Source: CAWFKW01 sp963816535 (GTDB lineage Bacteria > Bacteroidota > Ignavibacteria > Tepidaquicellales > OLB5). From it: a DNA stretch of 64,000 nt. Location: assembly GCA_963816535.1 (NCBI GenBank), contig CAWFKW010000001.1, forward strand, positions 186,001-250,000. The letters are read 5' to 3'. Every line of letters starts with the position of its first letter. Within the stretch, counting starts at the first letter, position 1. A program made the position numbers and the translations under genes. This document shows, piece after piece, positions 35,293 through 43,154 of the stretch. The notes below the pieces were generated by a model. It was not told the DNA's origin, searched no databases, and saw only the letters and a program-made list of their open reading frames with translations.

Positions 35293-35988
35293 ATGAAAAT
35301 AACTACAGCTATTTCCGTATTTTTTGTTTTGATTTTCACTTTGTCACTCGCGCCTTTTAACTCGTCTGTTGTTTACGCGGGCGACAATGATTCTTACAAG
35401 CCCTTTATGAAAGAGATCGACAAGATGAAGCTGAAAAAGAAGAACAGCATTTTTAACCTTAATCTGGACGTTCAGCTGGGGATGGATTTTGCAAACACAA
35501 AGTTTGACCTTAATAAGGTTGATTCCACAACAAGCGGGCTTAATTCAACTTCATCCAAGATCGGACCCGCTGCGGGCGTAATTCTATCAATTGATTTTCT
35601 GGGGTTTGGCTTTACTACCGGGTTCTTATATTCTTCTAAGGGATTCCAGCAGACTGATGGGACAAATTTCAATCTTAACTATTTCAACATCCCGCTATTG
35701 TTTTATTTTGATTTTGAAATTGGCAAGGTTATAATAGACGGCAATGCGGGTCCGTATTTTGGTTTGCTGATGTCGACAGATAATTCGCCGATTTACAGCG
35801 TGAAAAAATTCGATTTCGGCCTTACCGGCAACGTACAAGGCGCGTACATGATAAGCAAATACATCGGTCCGTTGCTTGGAGTTAAGTTTGAATACGGCGG
35901 CCTGAATAACCTTGGCAATAATGAAAGTATAAACAGCATCAGGACAACTTCATTCTTTATTTATACCGGTGTGAAGTTTGTTCTGTAA
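35293..35988 (+). CDS. PorT-like outer-membrane beta-barrel protein
   Basis: 231 residues with a signal peptide (cleavage after about VVYAG), then alternating amphipathic strands such as GVILSIDFLGFGFTTGFLYS, FNIPLLFYFDFEIGKV and GPLLGVKFEYGGL, ending FFIYTGVKFVL with a terminal hydrophobic residue. This fits the eight-strand outer membrane beta-barrel domain common in Bacteroidetes. It starts 41 bases after the DUF4835 gene. Confidence 0.82.
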   Translation: MKITTAISVFFVLIFTLSLAPFNSSVVYAGDNDSYKPFMKEIDKMKLKKKNSIFNLNLDVQLGMDFANTKFDLNKVDSTTSGLNSTSSKIGPAAGVILSIDFLGFGFTTGFLYSSKGFQQTDGTNFNLNYFNIPLLFYFDFEIGKVIIDGNAGPYFGLLMSTDNSPIYSVKKFDFGLTGNVQGAYMISKYIGPLLGVKFEYGGLNNLGNNESINSIRTTSFFIYTGVKFVL

Positions 35989-36020
35989 TTTCAAATATAA
36001 ATAACCAAAGACGTACTCAT

Positions 36021-36656
36021 ATGCTGTTCTTTAATAGTTTCAAAATGTCAATCGTTTCTGCTTCAGCAGTTATAGTACTTTTTTCACTTTCTCAGTATTA
36101 TGGCTGCTCCAGCGATTCTTCTACAAACACTACTACAACTCAGTCAGATCCTAACGTTGTTAGCTTTGACAGCGTTGATATATATCCTGCGTCTGCAGGA
36201 GGAGTTGATCTTTATCTTGGCAAGAATATAATGTCGGGGCCGCAGAGAGATATGAGCGTTGTATCTTCCGGGTTGACCGGCAACCTGTTTTATTTTCAGT
36301 CCGGCGATGTAGCAGGCGGCTATAGGATAGGTTTCACATTGGTCGATTCGACTTTGTCTAAGGCAGGTTACGAATCCATTTCAACAGTTGCAGGCTGGGG
36401 TTCATCCGGCGCAGTAATAACTGATACGGCATCCTTTTTGGCTCATTCGAACACCAGTATATGGGGGAATTTGTCCAATCCTCCCACTATATATCCTGTA
36501 TATGGATTTTATTTACAGGGTAGGTTCTTAAGCGGCGCGACTGCCAACAGGATTTTCGGGTTGATACATGTGAACAGTATTTCGGGCGGGGGAGCGACCG
36601 CTGTAAAGATTAACATCAGCATCAGATATAATAAGGCAGGATTGAATAAGTTTTAG
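36021..36656 (+). CDS. Putative lipoprotein
   Basis: 211 residues with an N-terminal hydrophobic stretch (SIVSASAVIVLFSLS) ending at YYGCSSDSS, a plausible lipoprotein cleavage site. A Thr/Ser-rich linker precedes a beta-rich domain with no recognised motif (DIYPASAGGVDLYLGKNI, GLIHVNSISGGGATAVK). A bidirectional terminator follows, so this closes the co-directional run that begins at the PNP gene. Confidence 0.7.
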   Translation: MLFFNSFKMSIVSASAVIVLFSLSQYYGCSSDSSTNTTTTQSDPNVVSFDSVDIYPASAGGVDLYLGKNIMSGPQRDMSVVSSGLTGNLFYFQSGDVAGGYRIGFTLVDSTLSKAGYESISTVAGWGSSGAVITDTASFLAHSNTSIWGNLSNPPTIYPVYGFYLQGRFLSGATANRIFGLIHVNSISGGGATAVKINISIRYNKAGLNKF

Positions 36657-36680
36657 AAAGAGTAAGCTATTATATAACGA

Positions 36681-36711
36681 AAAAGTCCGCATTAACAGCG
36701 GACTTTTTTTA
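36681..36711. terminator. Bidirectional rho-independent terminator
   Basis: AAAAGTCCGC (36681-36690) pairs with GCGGACTTTT (36698-36707), with A and T runs on either side, between the convergent lipoprotein and 74-residue genes. It overlaps the stop codon of the minus-strand gene. Confidence 0.85.
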
Positions 36712-36933
36712 TTTCTTGTTTCCTTCTAATTCTTTGTGCCGGTCTGTGAAGTAAAAATCAGTTTCTAACCAGGCAACTTTTATAGAGAGTAATTCGAGAT
36801 GTTCATCATCTATACCGAATTCTTTGTTGCGCATCTTAAACGAGTTCTTGTTCATTTCAAACATTTCATTAAATTCTTTGCTTACCTCAGGCCGGCTGAG
36901 ATAGTCAGTGTATTTCATAGATGTAATTTGCAT
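36709..36933 (-). CDS. Small hypothetical protein
   Basis: 74 residues, hydrophilic and rich in Glu, Lys and Met, probably helical (SKEFNEMFEMNKNSFKM, DEHLELLSIKVAWLETDF). An internal ATG five codons in (MKYTDYLS) is an alternative start. No family recognised. It is convergent with the lipoprotein gene and shares its terminator. Confidence 0.55.
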   Translation of the reverse strand: MQITSMKYTDYLSRPEVSKEFNEMFEMNKNSFKMRNKEFGIDDEHLELLSIKVAWLETDFYFTDRHKELEGNKK

Positions 36934-37044
36934 ATAAACAAATCTACCCGAAATATGTTAAGATAAGGTTAAATATGTGTTAGTTTTGTGTTTGAAAGCA
37001 TTCAAAACTTATTAAAAAAACTCTGTTTTTAAGGTTTTTATTAA

Positions 37045-37821
37045 CTATAATAAGAACAAGCGTTTCGCATTGATGGCGGTAAAATTTGCCAGTTCCGTTA
37101 CGGAAATACCCCTTAGCTCTGCTATTTTCTCTGCAGTGTGCTTTACATATGCAGATTCATTTGTTTTTCCTCTGAAAGGAACCGGCGGCAGGTACGGAGA
37201 ATCTGTTTCAAGCAGCAAATTGCTGATTGGAATTTCCTTTACAATTTCATAAGCGGCCGATGTAGATGCATTTGGCTTATAGGTTATATTTCCGGTAAAC
37301 GAAATACAGAAGCCCATGCTGATGCATTCGTTTGCCATCGCGATGCTGCCGCTGAAAGAATGGAACTGTCCTCTTAATTTCCCGCCTTCAAGTTCTTCTC
37401 TGACCAAACTCATTAAGTCAACCGATGAATTTCTGTTGTGGATAATTACCGGCAGGTTCCTGTCTTTGGCTATCCGGAATTGCGCCTTTAATATTTCCTT
37501 CTGCCTGGCCGCGTCATAGGGCTCCCAATAGTAATCCAGACCAATTTCGCCGACTGCAACAATTTTCTTTTCGGCACATAATTCCTCAATTAATTTAAGA
37601 TGCGATTCTTCATAATCATCAAGTTCGGTGGGGTGAATTCCAACTGCGCCATAGAGCATATCATGTTTTTGAACAAGCTCAACTACCGACAGCGAAGATT
37701 TGTATGTTGTAGCCGGAACGATAATTTTTTCCACGCCGTTTTGAAGAGCGCGGTCAAGAATTTCCTCGATGTTGTTTTTAAAAGCAGGATGGTTAAGATG
37801 TGCGTGCGTATCTATAAACAT
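37045..37821 (-). CDS. TatD family metal-dependent hydrolase/deoxyribonuclease
   Basis: 258 residues of TIM-barrel amidohydrolase. Metal ligands: H6 and H8 in FIDTHAHLNH, the glutamate in VAVGEIGLDYYW, and the later histidines in PVIIHNRNSS and GQFHSFSGS; LLETDSPYLPP carries the final aspartate. TatD proteins are 3'-5' DNases linked to DNA repair. The gene lies downstream of rpsR on the same strand, 153 bases away. Confidence 0.95.
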   Translation of the reverse strand: MFIDTHAHLNHPAFKNNIEEILDRALQNGVEKIIVPATTYKSSLSVVELVQKHDMLYGAVGIHPTELDDYEESHLKLIEELCAEKKIVAVGEIGLDYYWEPYDAARQKEILKAQFRIAKDRNLPVIIHNRNSSVDLMSLVREELEGGKLRGQFHSFSGSIAMANECISMGFCISFTGNITYKPNASTSAAYEIVKEIPISNLLLETDSPYLPPVPFRGKTNESAYVKHTAEKIAELRGISVTELANFTAINAKRLFLL

Positions 37822-37974
37822 TTCTTACATTGCGTATCCGGCCCTGAACGAATCAGAAGAGCGCAGATGCAGCAACCCCTCATTTAGTCTTTAAACTACC
37901 ATGAATAAAAATCACAATGTTTTTTAGCAATAGATTCCCGATTGACCCAGAGAGTACGCGCGGGAATGTTTTTT

Positions 37975-38274
37975 TTAAGCTTTATACTCGTCGCTTACGA
38001 ACGGCATGAGCGCCAGCTGCCTTGCTCTCTTGATAGCCGTGGTAAGCTCTCTCTGCATTTTAGAGCTGATGCCGGTAATCCTGCATGGCAGTATCTTTCC
38101 CTGTTCGTTCACAAAACGCGTTAAGATCTTCACGTCTTTATAGTCGATGTATTTAATGCCCCTCGACTTGAACGGGTCGATCCTTTTTTTGCGCTGCTGC
38201 TGCTTCTGGTTTGCAAGCTGCATCGCTTTGTAATTCTTGGTTTCGTCTTTTTTCTTTTTGCTGAGTTTCTTCAC
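37975..38274 (-). CDS. rpsR: 30S ribosomal protein S18
   Basis: 99 residues with a lysine-rich, variable N terminus and the S18 core: GIKYIDYKDVKILTRFVNE, GKILPCRITGISSKMQREL, and TTAIKRARQLALMPFV. S18 binds 16S rRNA with S6 in the platform. The usual neighbours rpsF, ssb and rplI are absent; instead it sits 38 bases after the subtilase gene and ahead of tatD. It could be the only S18 or a second paralogue. Confidence 0.96.
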   Translation of the reverse strand: MKKLSKKKKDETKNYKAMQLANQKQQQRKKRIDPFKSRGIKYIDYKDVKILTRFVNEQGKILPCRITGISSKMQRELTTAIKRARQLALMPFVSDEYKA

Positions 38275-38312
38275 GTGATTATATAATTATTAAATTAATA
38301 AATTCATTTTGT

Positions 38313-40139
38313 TTAGTAATTCTGCTGCGCGAATTTTATCGCGCCTTCTATATTAAGCTTGCCCCAGCCCCAGTTTGGGTTAGGCGCTCTGCCTGTGAAA
38401 TTATCCGTTGTCGCCGAGCTGCGCAGTATATACTTTATCTGCGCCTCGGTTAATGCGGGGTCATACTGCAGAAGCAGCGCAACGGTTCCCACAACATGAG
38501 GCGCCGCCGAGCTTGTCCCGTTAAAAATCGTCCAGGAATTATTTTTCCCCTCGCTGAAAGTGGAGTGACCGGGCGCCGTAAGATCGACGCCAAGCTTGCC
38601 GTCAATATTGTAGCCGCGGCTGCTGTATGTAGCTAAGTCGCCTACTTTCTCCATCCAGCCTATGTTCACAGCGTATGCCGCAATCGCCATGCAGCTATCG
38701 GCCGTTGAAGGAAAACATACATTCGATGCATCTGTAATGTTGGGCGAGTTCACCCACCTTGAAGTGCCCGACCATGACTGAGTTACATCAACTATATATG
38801 CCCTTAATATCACGGGGTTGTTTGACATGACATTTATCTTCCATGTTCCCTTTATAATTCCTGAGTCCTGTTTGGAACACGCGATCTTAAACATCTGCGT
38901 TCCTTTAGGCGAGGTATCTCTGCCATAGTACACGTTATATTCTCCAACCTTTGCCATTCCCGTGGCGCCGGAAAGCTCGCCGGAAGTTTTCCCGTCAGGG
39001 CTTTCTATGGTAAAGCTTACGTTTGCGTCCCCGGTCCATAAGAACGAGAAGAATAACCCGTTGTTCACTTTTGCATTTTCTTCAGCCCTGCCTGAGCATT
39101 TTGCAGTGTAAACGGATGGTTTGTCAGATTTCAGCGTGTCAATAATCACCATGTTTCCGCCTGACATATTCCCTGTTCCGCCAATTACGGTTACACCGTC
39201 TCTGGCCATCTGGTCCACCATCTGTTCTTCGGGCGATGAGTCGTCCATAAACTCCCACATCCACTCGCCGTCTTCGAACAGCAGAATATTTACGTTCTCG
39301 TCTTTTAGAAACTGTATCATATCGGGGAAGTTTCTCACGAAGCGCGGCGTATAATCGTATGATACATCGGCGATAACAAGCTCAGCGTCCGGCGCAATAC
39401 CGTGCACTTTCTGCACTCCGTTTTCTCCGCCAAGCATCAGGCCGGCAACGCCTGTTCCGTGGCCGTCATCGTCTTCTTCGAGGTCTATCAGGTCGATGCC
39501 TCTTCTTCTGATGTTCCCGTTCTTTTCACGGACCGCGCGCACCTTGGAAGTTTTCAGCATTACAATTTTTTCGCCTTTATCAAGCTTGCCGTTCCCGTTT
39601 GCGTCTATGGCAACGAACATCGGTTCGCCGTATCCGGGGTCGTTTTCGGTAAAACCGGCGGCAGTTCCGAAATCTCTTTTCCTGTTTCCGTTCTTATCGG
39701 CATACAGGAAATCAAAATCGGGATTGAACACGCTTGGATTCTCGCCAAGTGATTGTATCAGGCCCCAAGAATCGCTTTTAATTTCCAGCCAGCGGAGGAT
39801 CTCATCATTAGTAATTTTGCCGTCGCCGTTTAGGTCAACGCCGTCTACCCCCGGAGTGAAAACTCCGTCGCCGTCAACATCTATCCAGTCGAATTCGCCG
39901 CCATCAGCAAAGAAGAACATTGGATGAAAAATATCAATACCTGAATCGACGTCGCCTATAATAACGCCTTTGCCTGTAAGCGGCCTGCCCTGTTTATCAA
40001 AGTATTGCTGTTTTAGAACAGTGGTCGCCTCCAGCTTCTCAGCCTGTGCAAACGACATGTTGATGGACCCTGCTAATATAACCAGGGCAATAGAGATAAA
40101 TCCTGTTTGATATATTGATTTAAAATGCATACGAACCAT
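38313..40139 (-). CDS. Secreted S8 (subtilisin) peptidase with calcium-loop insertion
   Basis: 608 residues with a signal peptide (cleavage near SFAQ, residue 32). The catalytic triad is D65 (GDVDSGIDI), H227 (DDGHGTGVAG) and S543 (FNGTSSAAPHVVG). The 160-residue gap between Asp and His is far longer than usual and holds several DxDGDG-type loops (DVDGDGVFTPG, DLNGDGKITNDE, DKNGNRKRD, DANGNGKLDKGE) resembling EF-hand/dockerin calcium sites. A beta domain sits between His and Ser (about 330-460). No T9SS tail is present. It is upstream of rpsR. Confidence 0.93.
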   Translation of the reverse strand: MVRMHFKSIYQTGFISIALVILAGSINMSFAQAEKLEATTVLKQQYFDKQGRPLTGKGVIIGDVDSGIDIFHPMFFFADGGEFDWIDVDGDGVFTPGVDGVDLNGDGKITNDEILRWLEIKSDSWGLIQSLGENPSVFNPDFDFLYADKNGNRKRDFGTAAGFTENDPGYGEPMFVAIDANGNGKLDKGEKIVMLKTSKVRAVREKNGNIRRRGIDLIDLEEDDDGHGTGVAGLMLGGENGVQKVHGIAPDAELVIADVSYDYTPRFVRNFPDMIQFLKDENVNILLFEDGEWMWEFMDDSSPEEQMVDQMARDGVTVIGGTGNMSGGNMVIIDTLKSDKPSVYTAKCSGRAEENAKVNNGLFFSFLWTGDANVSFTIESPDGKTSGELSGATGMAKVGEYNVYYGRDTSPKGTQMFKIACSKQDSGIIKGTWKINVMSNNPVILRAYIVDVTQSWSGTSRWVNSPNITDASNVCFPSTADSCMAIAAYAVNIGWMEKVGDLATYSSRGYNIDGKLGVDLTAPGHSTFSEGKNNSWTIFNGTSSAAPHVVGTVALLLQYDPALTEAQIKYILRSSATTDNFTGRAPNPNWGWGKLNIEGAIKFAQQNY

Positions 40140-40449
40140 AAAATTAGCTTAAAATTTGGTAAAATTCAATGAGAAATAGGCTCCGGTTTGGCAAGTATTT
40201 GTCAGCGTTCCGGCGCTCTTTTGTAAGCCATTAACCATGATTTTACACGATCAAATATTGATTTATCATTGACATAACATTTTTTTTTATTCCTTTTCAG
40301 CGCTCAACAGTCAGCAAGCCGGTGCGAAAGCAGAATTTTTGATGTTTAATCAGTGCAGCGTCAATTTTTGCGTTAATATTTTTTCTCATTTGCTATATCT
40401 ACGGATTGAATTTTATCAAAAGGCCCCGCAACGGCGCCTCAGGTCAATC
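40140..40449. other. Intergenic region, nothing recognised
   Basis: The 310-base gap between the subtilase start and the HTH-protein stop should hold the subtilase promoter, but no full TTG-N20-TAnnTTTG match was found on the minus strand. No coding signal. Confidence 0.5.
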
Positions 40450-41262
40450 TTATGAATTTGATGAATTTGACAAAATTGATTTGTTCTTTCTGTTCATGTA
40501 TTGCGCTCTTCTTTTCAGTTTTTTCTCTTTTTCGATCATTTCCCGCCTGTCTTGCATGCACTCAGCGGCGTATTCCCTCAGTTGGTATGTTAGGTTCCTG
40601 TACTCCTTAACGGAAGTGCTTGGCGGCGCGGTGCGTATTTTTTCGCGAAGCAGCATTTTCATTTTTGCATTAAGGTAAGTCAGCTCATCTTCGTATCCAT
40701 GTTTGATGCGCAGTATCGCGCTGGCGCAAATGAGCGCAATATCGCGCGTTTCCTGGTAGTTAAGAGTATAATTGATTCCTCCGGCGGTGAATTGCACATA
40801 GGCGTTGGGAGCAATTTTGTTCAGGTTCAGCGCCTGCTCTACTATATAAGTAACAGGGTAGCCGAACGACGATACGAACGGCTCGTCAATTGGCCTGCCT
40901 GATTCATTTATACGCACTTCGATAATCTTCCGAAGCTCATCGATGCGTTCCCACGAATATTTTTCTCCGGTTTCGGCCTCCATGATACGGCCTATATCCA
41001 TAACCGGTATTCTTTTGAGCATAAGCTCTTTGACCATTGCAATTTCCTTTTCGGTGATGCGGCGGCCGATGGGGCTGCGGGCGGGCCCCGTGTAGCTGCC
41101 CGGCGTATCTTTTTTCATTTCGCGGTAGAGCGTTGCCAGCGACACGCCATGTTTCTGCATAAGCTCTGAGGAGCGTTTGCGGAAATCCGCTTTGTCTTTT
41201 TTGATATGAAGAGCTTTCAGCTCAGTTACGTCTTTGTTTAGTTCAGCGTTAAATGGTTTCAT
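40450..41262 (-). CDS. Helix-turn-helix protein of unknown function
   Basis: 270 residues from the ATG at 41262; a TTG nine codons upstream lies in a repeat and is rejected. An N-terminal helix-turn-helix-like segment (SSELMQKHGVSLATLYREMKK) is followed by a basic RSPIGRRITEKEIAMV, which recalls the DNA-binding N termini of Mu/IS481-type transposases. No DDE catalytic domain follows: the rest has a region with YVQFTAGGINYTLNYQE and a very basic helical tail (KEKKLKRRAQYMNRK). It may be a DNA-binding protein or a domesticated transposase fragment. Function not assignable. Confidence 0.65.
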   Translation of the reverse strand: MKPFNAELNKDVTELKALHIKKDKADFRKRSSELMQKHGVSLATLYREMKKDTPGSYTGPARSPIGRRITEKEIAMVKELMLKRIPVMDIGRIMEAETGEKYSWERIDELRKIIEVRINESGRPIDEPFVSSFGYPVTYIVEQALNLNKIAPNAYVQFTAGGINYTLNYQETRDIALICASAILRIKHGYEDELTYLNAKMKMLLREKIRTAPPSTSVKEYRNLTYQLREYAAECMQDRREMIEKEKKLKRRAQYMNRKNKSILSNSSNS

Positions 41263-41282
41263 AATAGTAGAAAGTTCAAAAA

Positions 41283-41317
41283 GTTTCAAGTTTCAAGTTT
41301 CAAGTTTCAAGTTTCAG
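41283..41317. repeat. Heptamer tandem repeat GTTTCAA
   Basis: Five consecutive copies of GTTTCAA (the last one GTTTCAG) lie 20 bases upstream of the 41262 start codon on the minus strand. Slippage here could change the leader length. Confidence 0.9.
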
Positions 41318-41450
41318 GTTGCGATTTTGCTGCAGTATTACTTTGTTTATACAAATCTATAATACATAAACAATCGTGTCAATAGAAAAATTGCGCCGGA
41401 CAAAAAAGTATCATTGAATGATATTCTTAAAATAGCAAATAACAAATAGT

Positions 41451-41809
41451 AAACGTGAGACGTGAAACGGCAAATGTGAGACGTGAAACGTGAAAAGAAA
41501 ACAAAAAACAAAAACACACATGAATCTCCCGAATTAAAGCCGGATTACAAAAACATAAACAAAGTCAAAACAAAACACACTAATTACGCGAAATGAGAAA
41601 TGAATAGCATGAATGTGTAACAGCAAATTGCACGAATTGAAACGTGAAAGGTGAAACGTGAGACGTGAAACGGCAAATGTGAGACGTGAGAGGTGAAAAG
41701 AAAACAAAAAACAAAAACACACATGAATCTCCCGAATTAAGGCCGGATTACAAAAACATAAACAAAGTCAAAACAAAACACACTAATTACGCGAAATGAG
41801 AAATGAATA
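41451..41809. repeat. Direct repeat of 156 bp, two copies
   Basis: Positions 41451-41606 and 41654-41809 match over about 156 bases with only a few changes (offset 203). Each copy opens with reiterated GTGAGACGTGAAACG-like motifs and continues with an AC-rich AAACAAAAACACACATGA stretch. The ~48-base spacer also contains GTGAAACGTGA motifs. Noncoding. Confidence 0.85.
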
Positions 41810-41943
41810 ACGTGACAGGGAATCCCGGTTTTGTCTTTTAGACCAAAAAAGTCAGAACCTTGATTTGCATGATTCCCGGATTACCATGAGATTTATTTCA
41901 AGTAAATCCTTTGATCAGCGCCTTCAGGCATATTTTCCTGTAG

Positions 41944-41984
41944 GGGCGGACCTGTGTGCCTGCCTGCCGCTGGCAGGTCCGCCC
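41944..41984. repeat. Inverted repeat of the GGGCGGAC family
   Basis: GGGCGGACCTG (41944-41954) and CAGGTCCGCCC (41974-41984) form a perfect 11-bp stem. A shorter relative lies at 55418-55439. Dispersed palindrome; no coding role seen. Confidence 0.8.
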
Positions 41985-42208
41985 GATTTTATAATAAGCG
42001 TTTTCATGTCATGCCAAATGTCTGCATGTCTTTACCGCACATTTATGTAAAAGGGAAGTAGATCAATCAATTTTAAAATGCATGGAGTTCTTATAGAATG
42101 CTGAAGATAAGAACAATATAGCCGGGGGATTATAATTCCGCATGCGGGATCAGTGTTTCCACAAGGACGGGTTGAGATGCAATATAAATTGCATATTAAT
42201 AAATAAAA

Positions 42209-42284
42209 ACAGCCGGCTTTCTTAAGTACCTGGGAGATACGTCCGAAAGACGCAGGCCACCCTTACAAAGCCTGCTCCGGCTGT
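42209..42284 (+). ncRNA. Candidate structured RNA (76 nt), no known family
   Basis: ACAGCCGG (42209-42216) and CCGGCTGT (42277-42284) form a perfect 8-bp closing stem. Inside are two more hairpins: CGTC-CGAAA-GACG (42240-42252) and CAGGC/GCCTG around a 12-base loop (42253-42274). GGG at 42232-42234 could pair with CCC in that loop as a pseudoknot. It is GC-rich against its AT-rich surroundings. It lacks the T-loop sequence of a tRNA and matched no riboswitch or ribozyme I know. Strand is a guess. Confidence 0.35.
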
Positions 42285-42369
42285 AATAATAATTTTATTT
42301 ATGGAGTAAATAAAACATACTGCCAGTATGTTCAGTACAAATATAATGCATTTTTGGAAAAGTTAAAAT

Positions 42370-42520
42370 GGACGGGCAAGACTAACCCCTCCCCGCCTCC
42401 CCAAAGGGGAGGAGAAAGCATAGGTTAGTCAGAAACTTGATTTGGGCGCTAAAAGGCATTACTAACCCCGCCTTTTAAGGCGGGGGATACCGGTACCATC
42501 CCTTAAGGGGCTTTAGCCCT
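42370..42520. repeat. Cluster of GC-rich palindromes
   Basis: Includes CTCCCC-AAAG-GGGGAG, CCCCGCCTT-TT-AAGGCGGGG (42466-42485) and CCCTTAAGGGG, framed by ACTAACCCC and GGTTAGT. Together with the preceding repeats this 1.3-kb gap contains no convincing gene; it looks like a repeat accumulation zone. Confidence 0.65.
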
Positions 42521-42616
42521 GAAATGTTATTTCAGAATAGAGTCATTTTGGAGCGACACCAAGAGTAAAATATTTTATAAATATTGCCGATTATAGAGAA
42601 TAAATTCTAAATTTCG

Positions 42617-42806
42617 ATGTTGACTGAGACTAATCTAAGCGACAATCGCTTAAAAGTTTGGTTGAAATACCATAACGAAATTTGAAAATTATGTCAAAAA
42701 CAAATCCCTGATATATGACCACATTGAGATCAGGATCAACCTGCTTATAGATGATAAGAAAAAGTCTGAACAACATAGAAATAATAAAGCCGGGGGCGGT
42801 AATTAA
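42617..42806 (+). pseudogene. Possible small frameshifted gene
   Basis: From ATG 42617 one frame reads MLTETNLSDNRLKVWLKYHNEI and stops at 42685; the next frame continues KFENYVKNKSLIYDHIEIRI and NLLIDDKKKSEQHRNNK to a stop at 42806. A single-base change would join them into a ~60-residue hydrophilic protein. It overlaps the 42751 gene by 56 bases, which is unusual, so this is tentative. Confidence 0.25.
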
Positions 42807-43077
42807 TGCAGCGACTCCGGAGATAGCTCTGCATGTTTCGTTATATATAAACGGCGACGGCAGGCCGGCATGGCTTATAAAGATGGCGCCGCAGGGCCCT
42901 GACCCCAAAGCGCTTATGCTTGAAATTATGTATAAGCATGAGGCGGCGTGGATAAATAATCCCCAGCAAATAAAATATAAGGAGAAACTTTCTTCGGCGG
43001 ACCGGTACGAAAAAATTGAAATTTGGTATAATGGAGATAAGATAGAGGAGATAGGGAAGATTGAGGTTATCAAATAA
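42751..43077 (+). CDS. Hypothetical protein
   Basis: 108 residues, ATG start, with a compact alpha/beta appearance (IALHVSLYINGDGRPAWLIK, ALMLEIMYKHEAAW, YEKIEIWYNGDKIEEIGKI). No signal peptide or known domain. The opposite strand has a longer open frame, but its composition is unlike protein, while this strand reads as a normal soluble protein. It is followed by an exported protein gene after 77 bases. Confidence 0.55.
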   Translation: MIRKSLNNIEIIKPGAVINAATPEIALHVSLYINGDGRPAWLIKMAPQGPDPKALMLEIMYKHEAAWINNPQQIKYKEKLSSADRYEKIEIWYNGDKIEEIGKIEVIK

Positions 43078-43154
43078 TTGATTACTCAATCTTAAAAGCA
43101 ATTGCAAGAAAAACTTAGCAAAAAAACAAGGTTTAAAAAAATATTAATAAGAAT

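Noticed and set aside
40406..40678. 90-residue plus-strand ORF
   Set aside because: Antisense to the HTH protein gene and low-complexity (Ser/Phe-rich), a shadow frame.
41865..42050. 61-residue ORF
   Set aside because: It translates the GGGCGGAC inverted repeat and lacks protein-like features.
42209..42284. tRNA at the structured element
   Set aside because: Length is right, but there is no TTCGAAT-type T loop, no D arm and no seven-base anticodon loop.
42630..43073. Longer minus-strand ORF opposite the 42751 gene
   Set aside because: Composition (Ile/Ser/Phe-rich) is that of an antisense frame, while the plus-strand product reads as a normal soluble protein.
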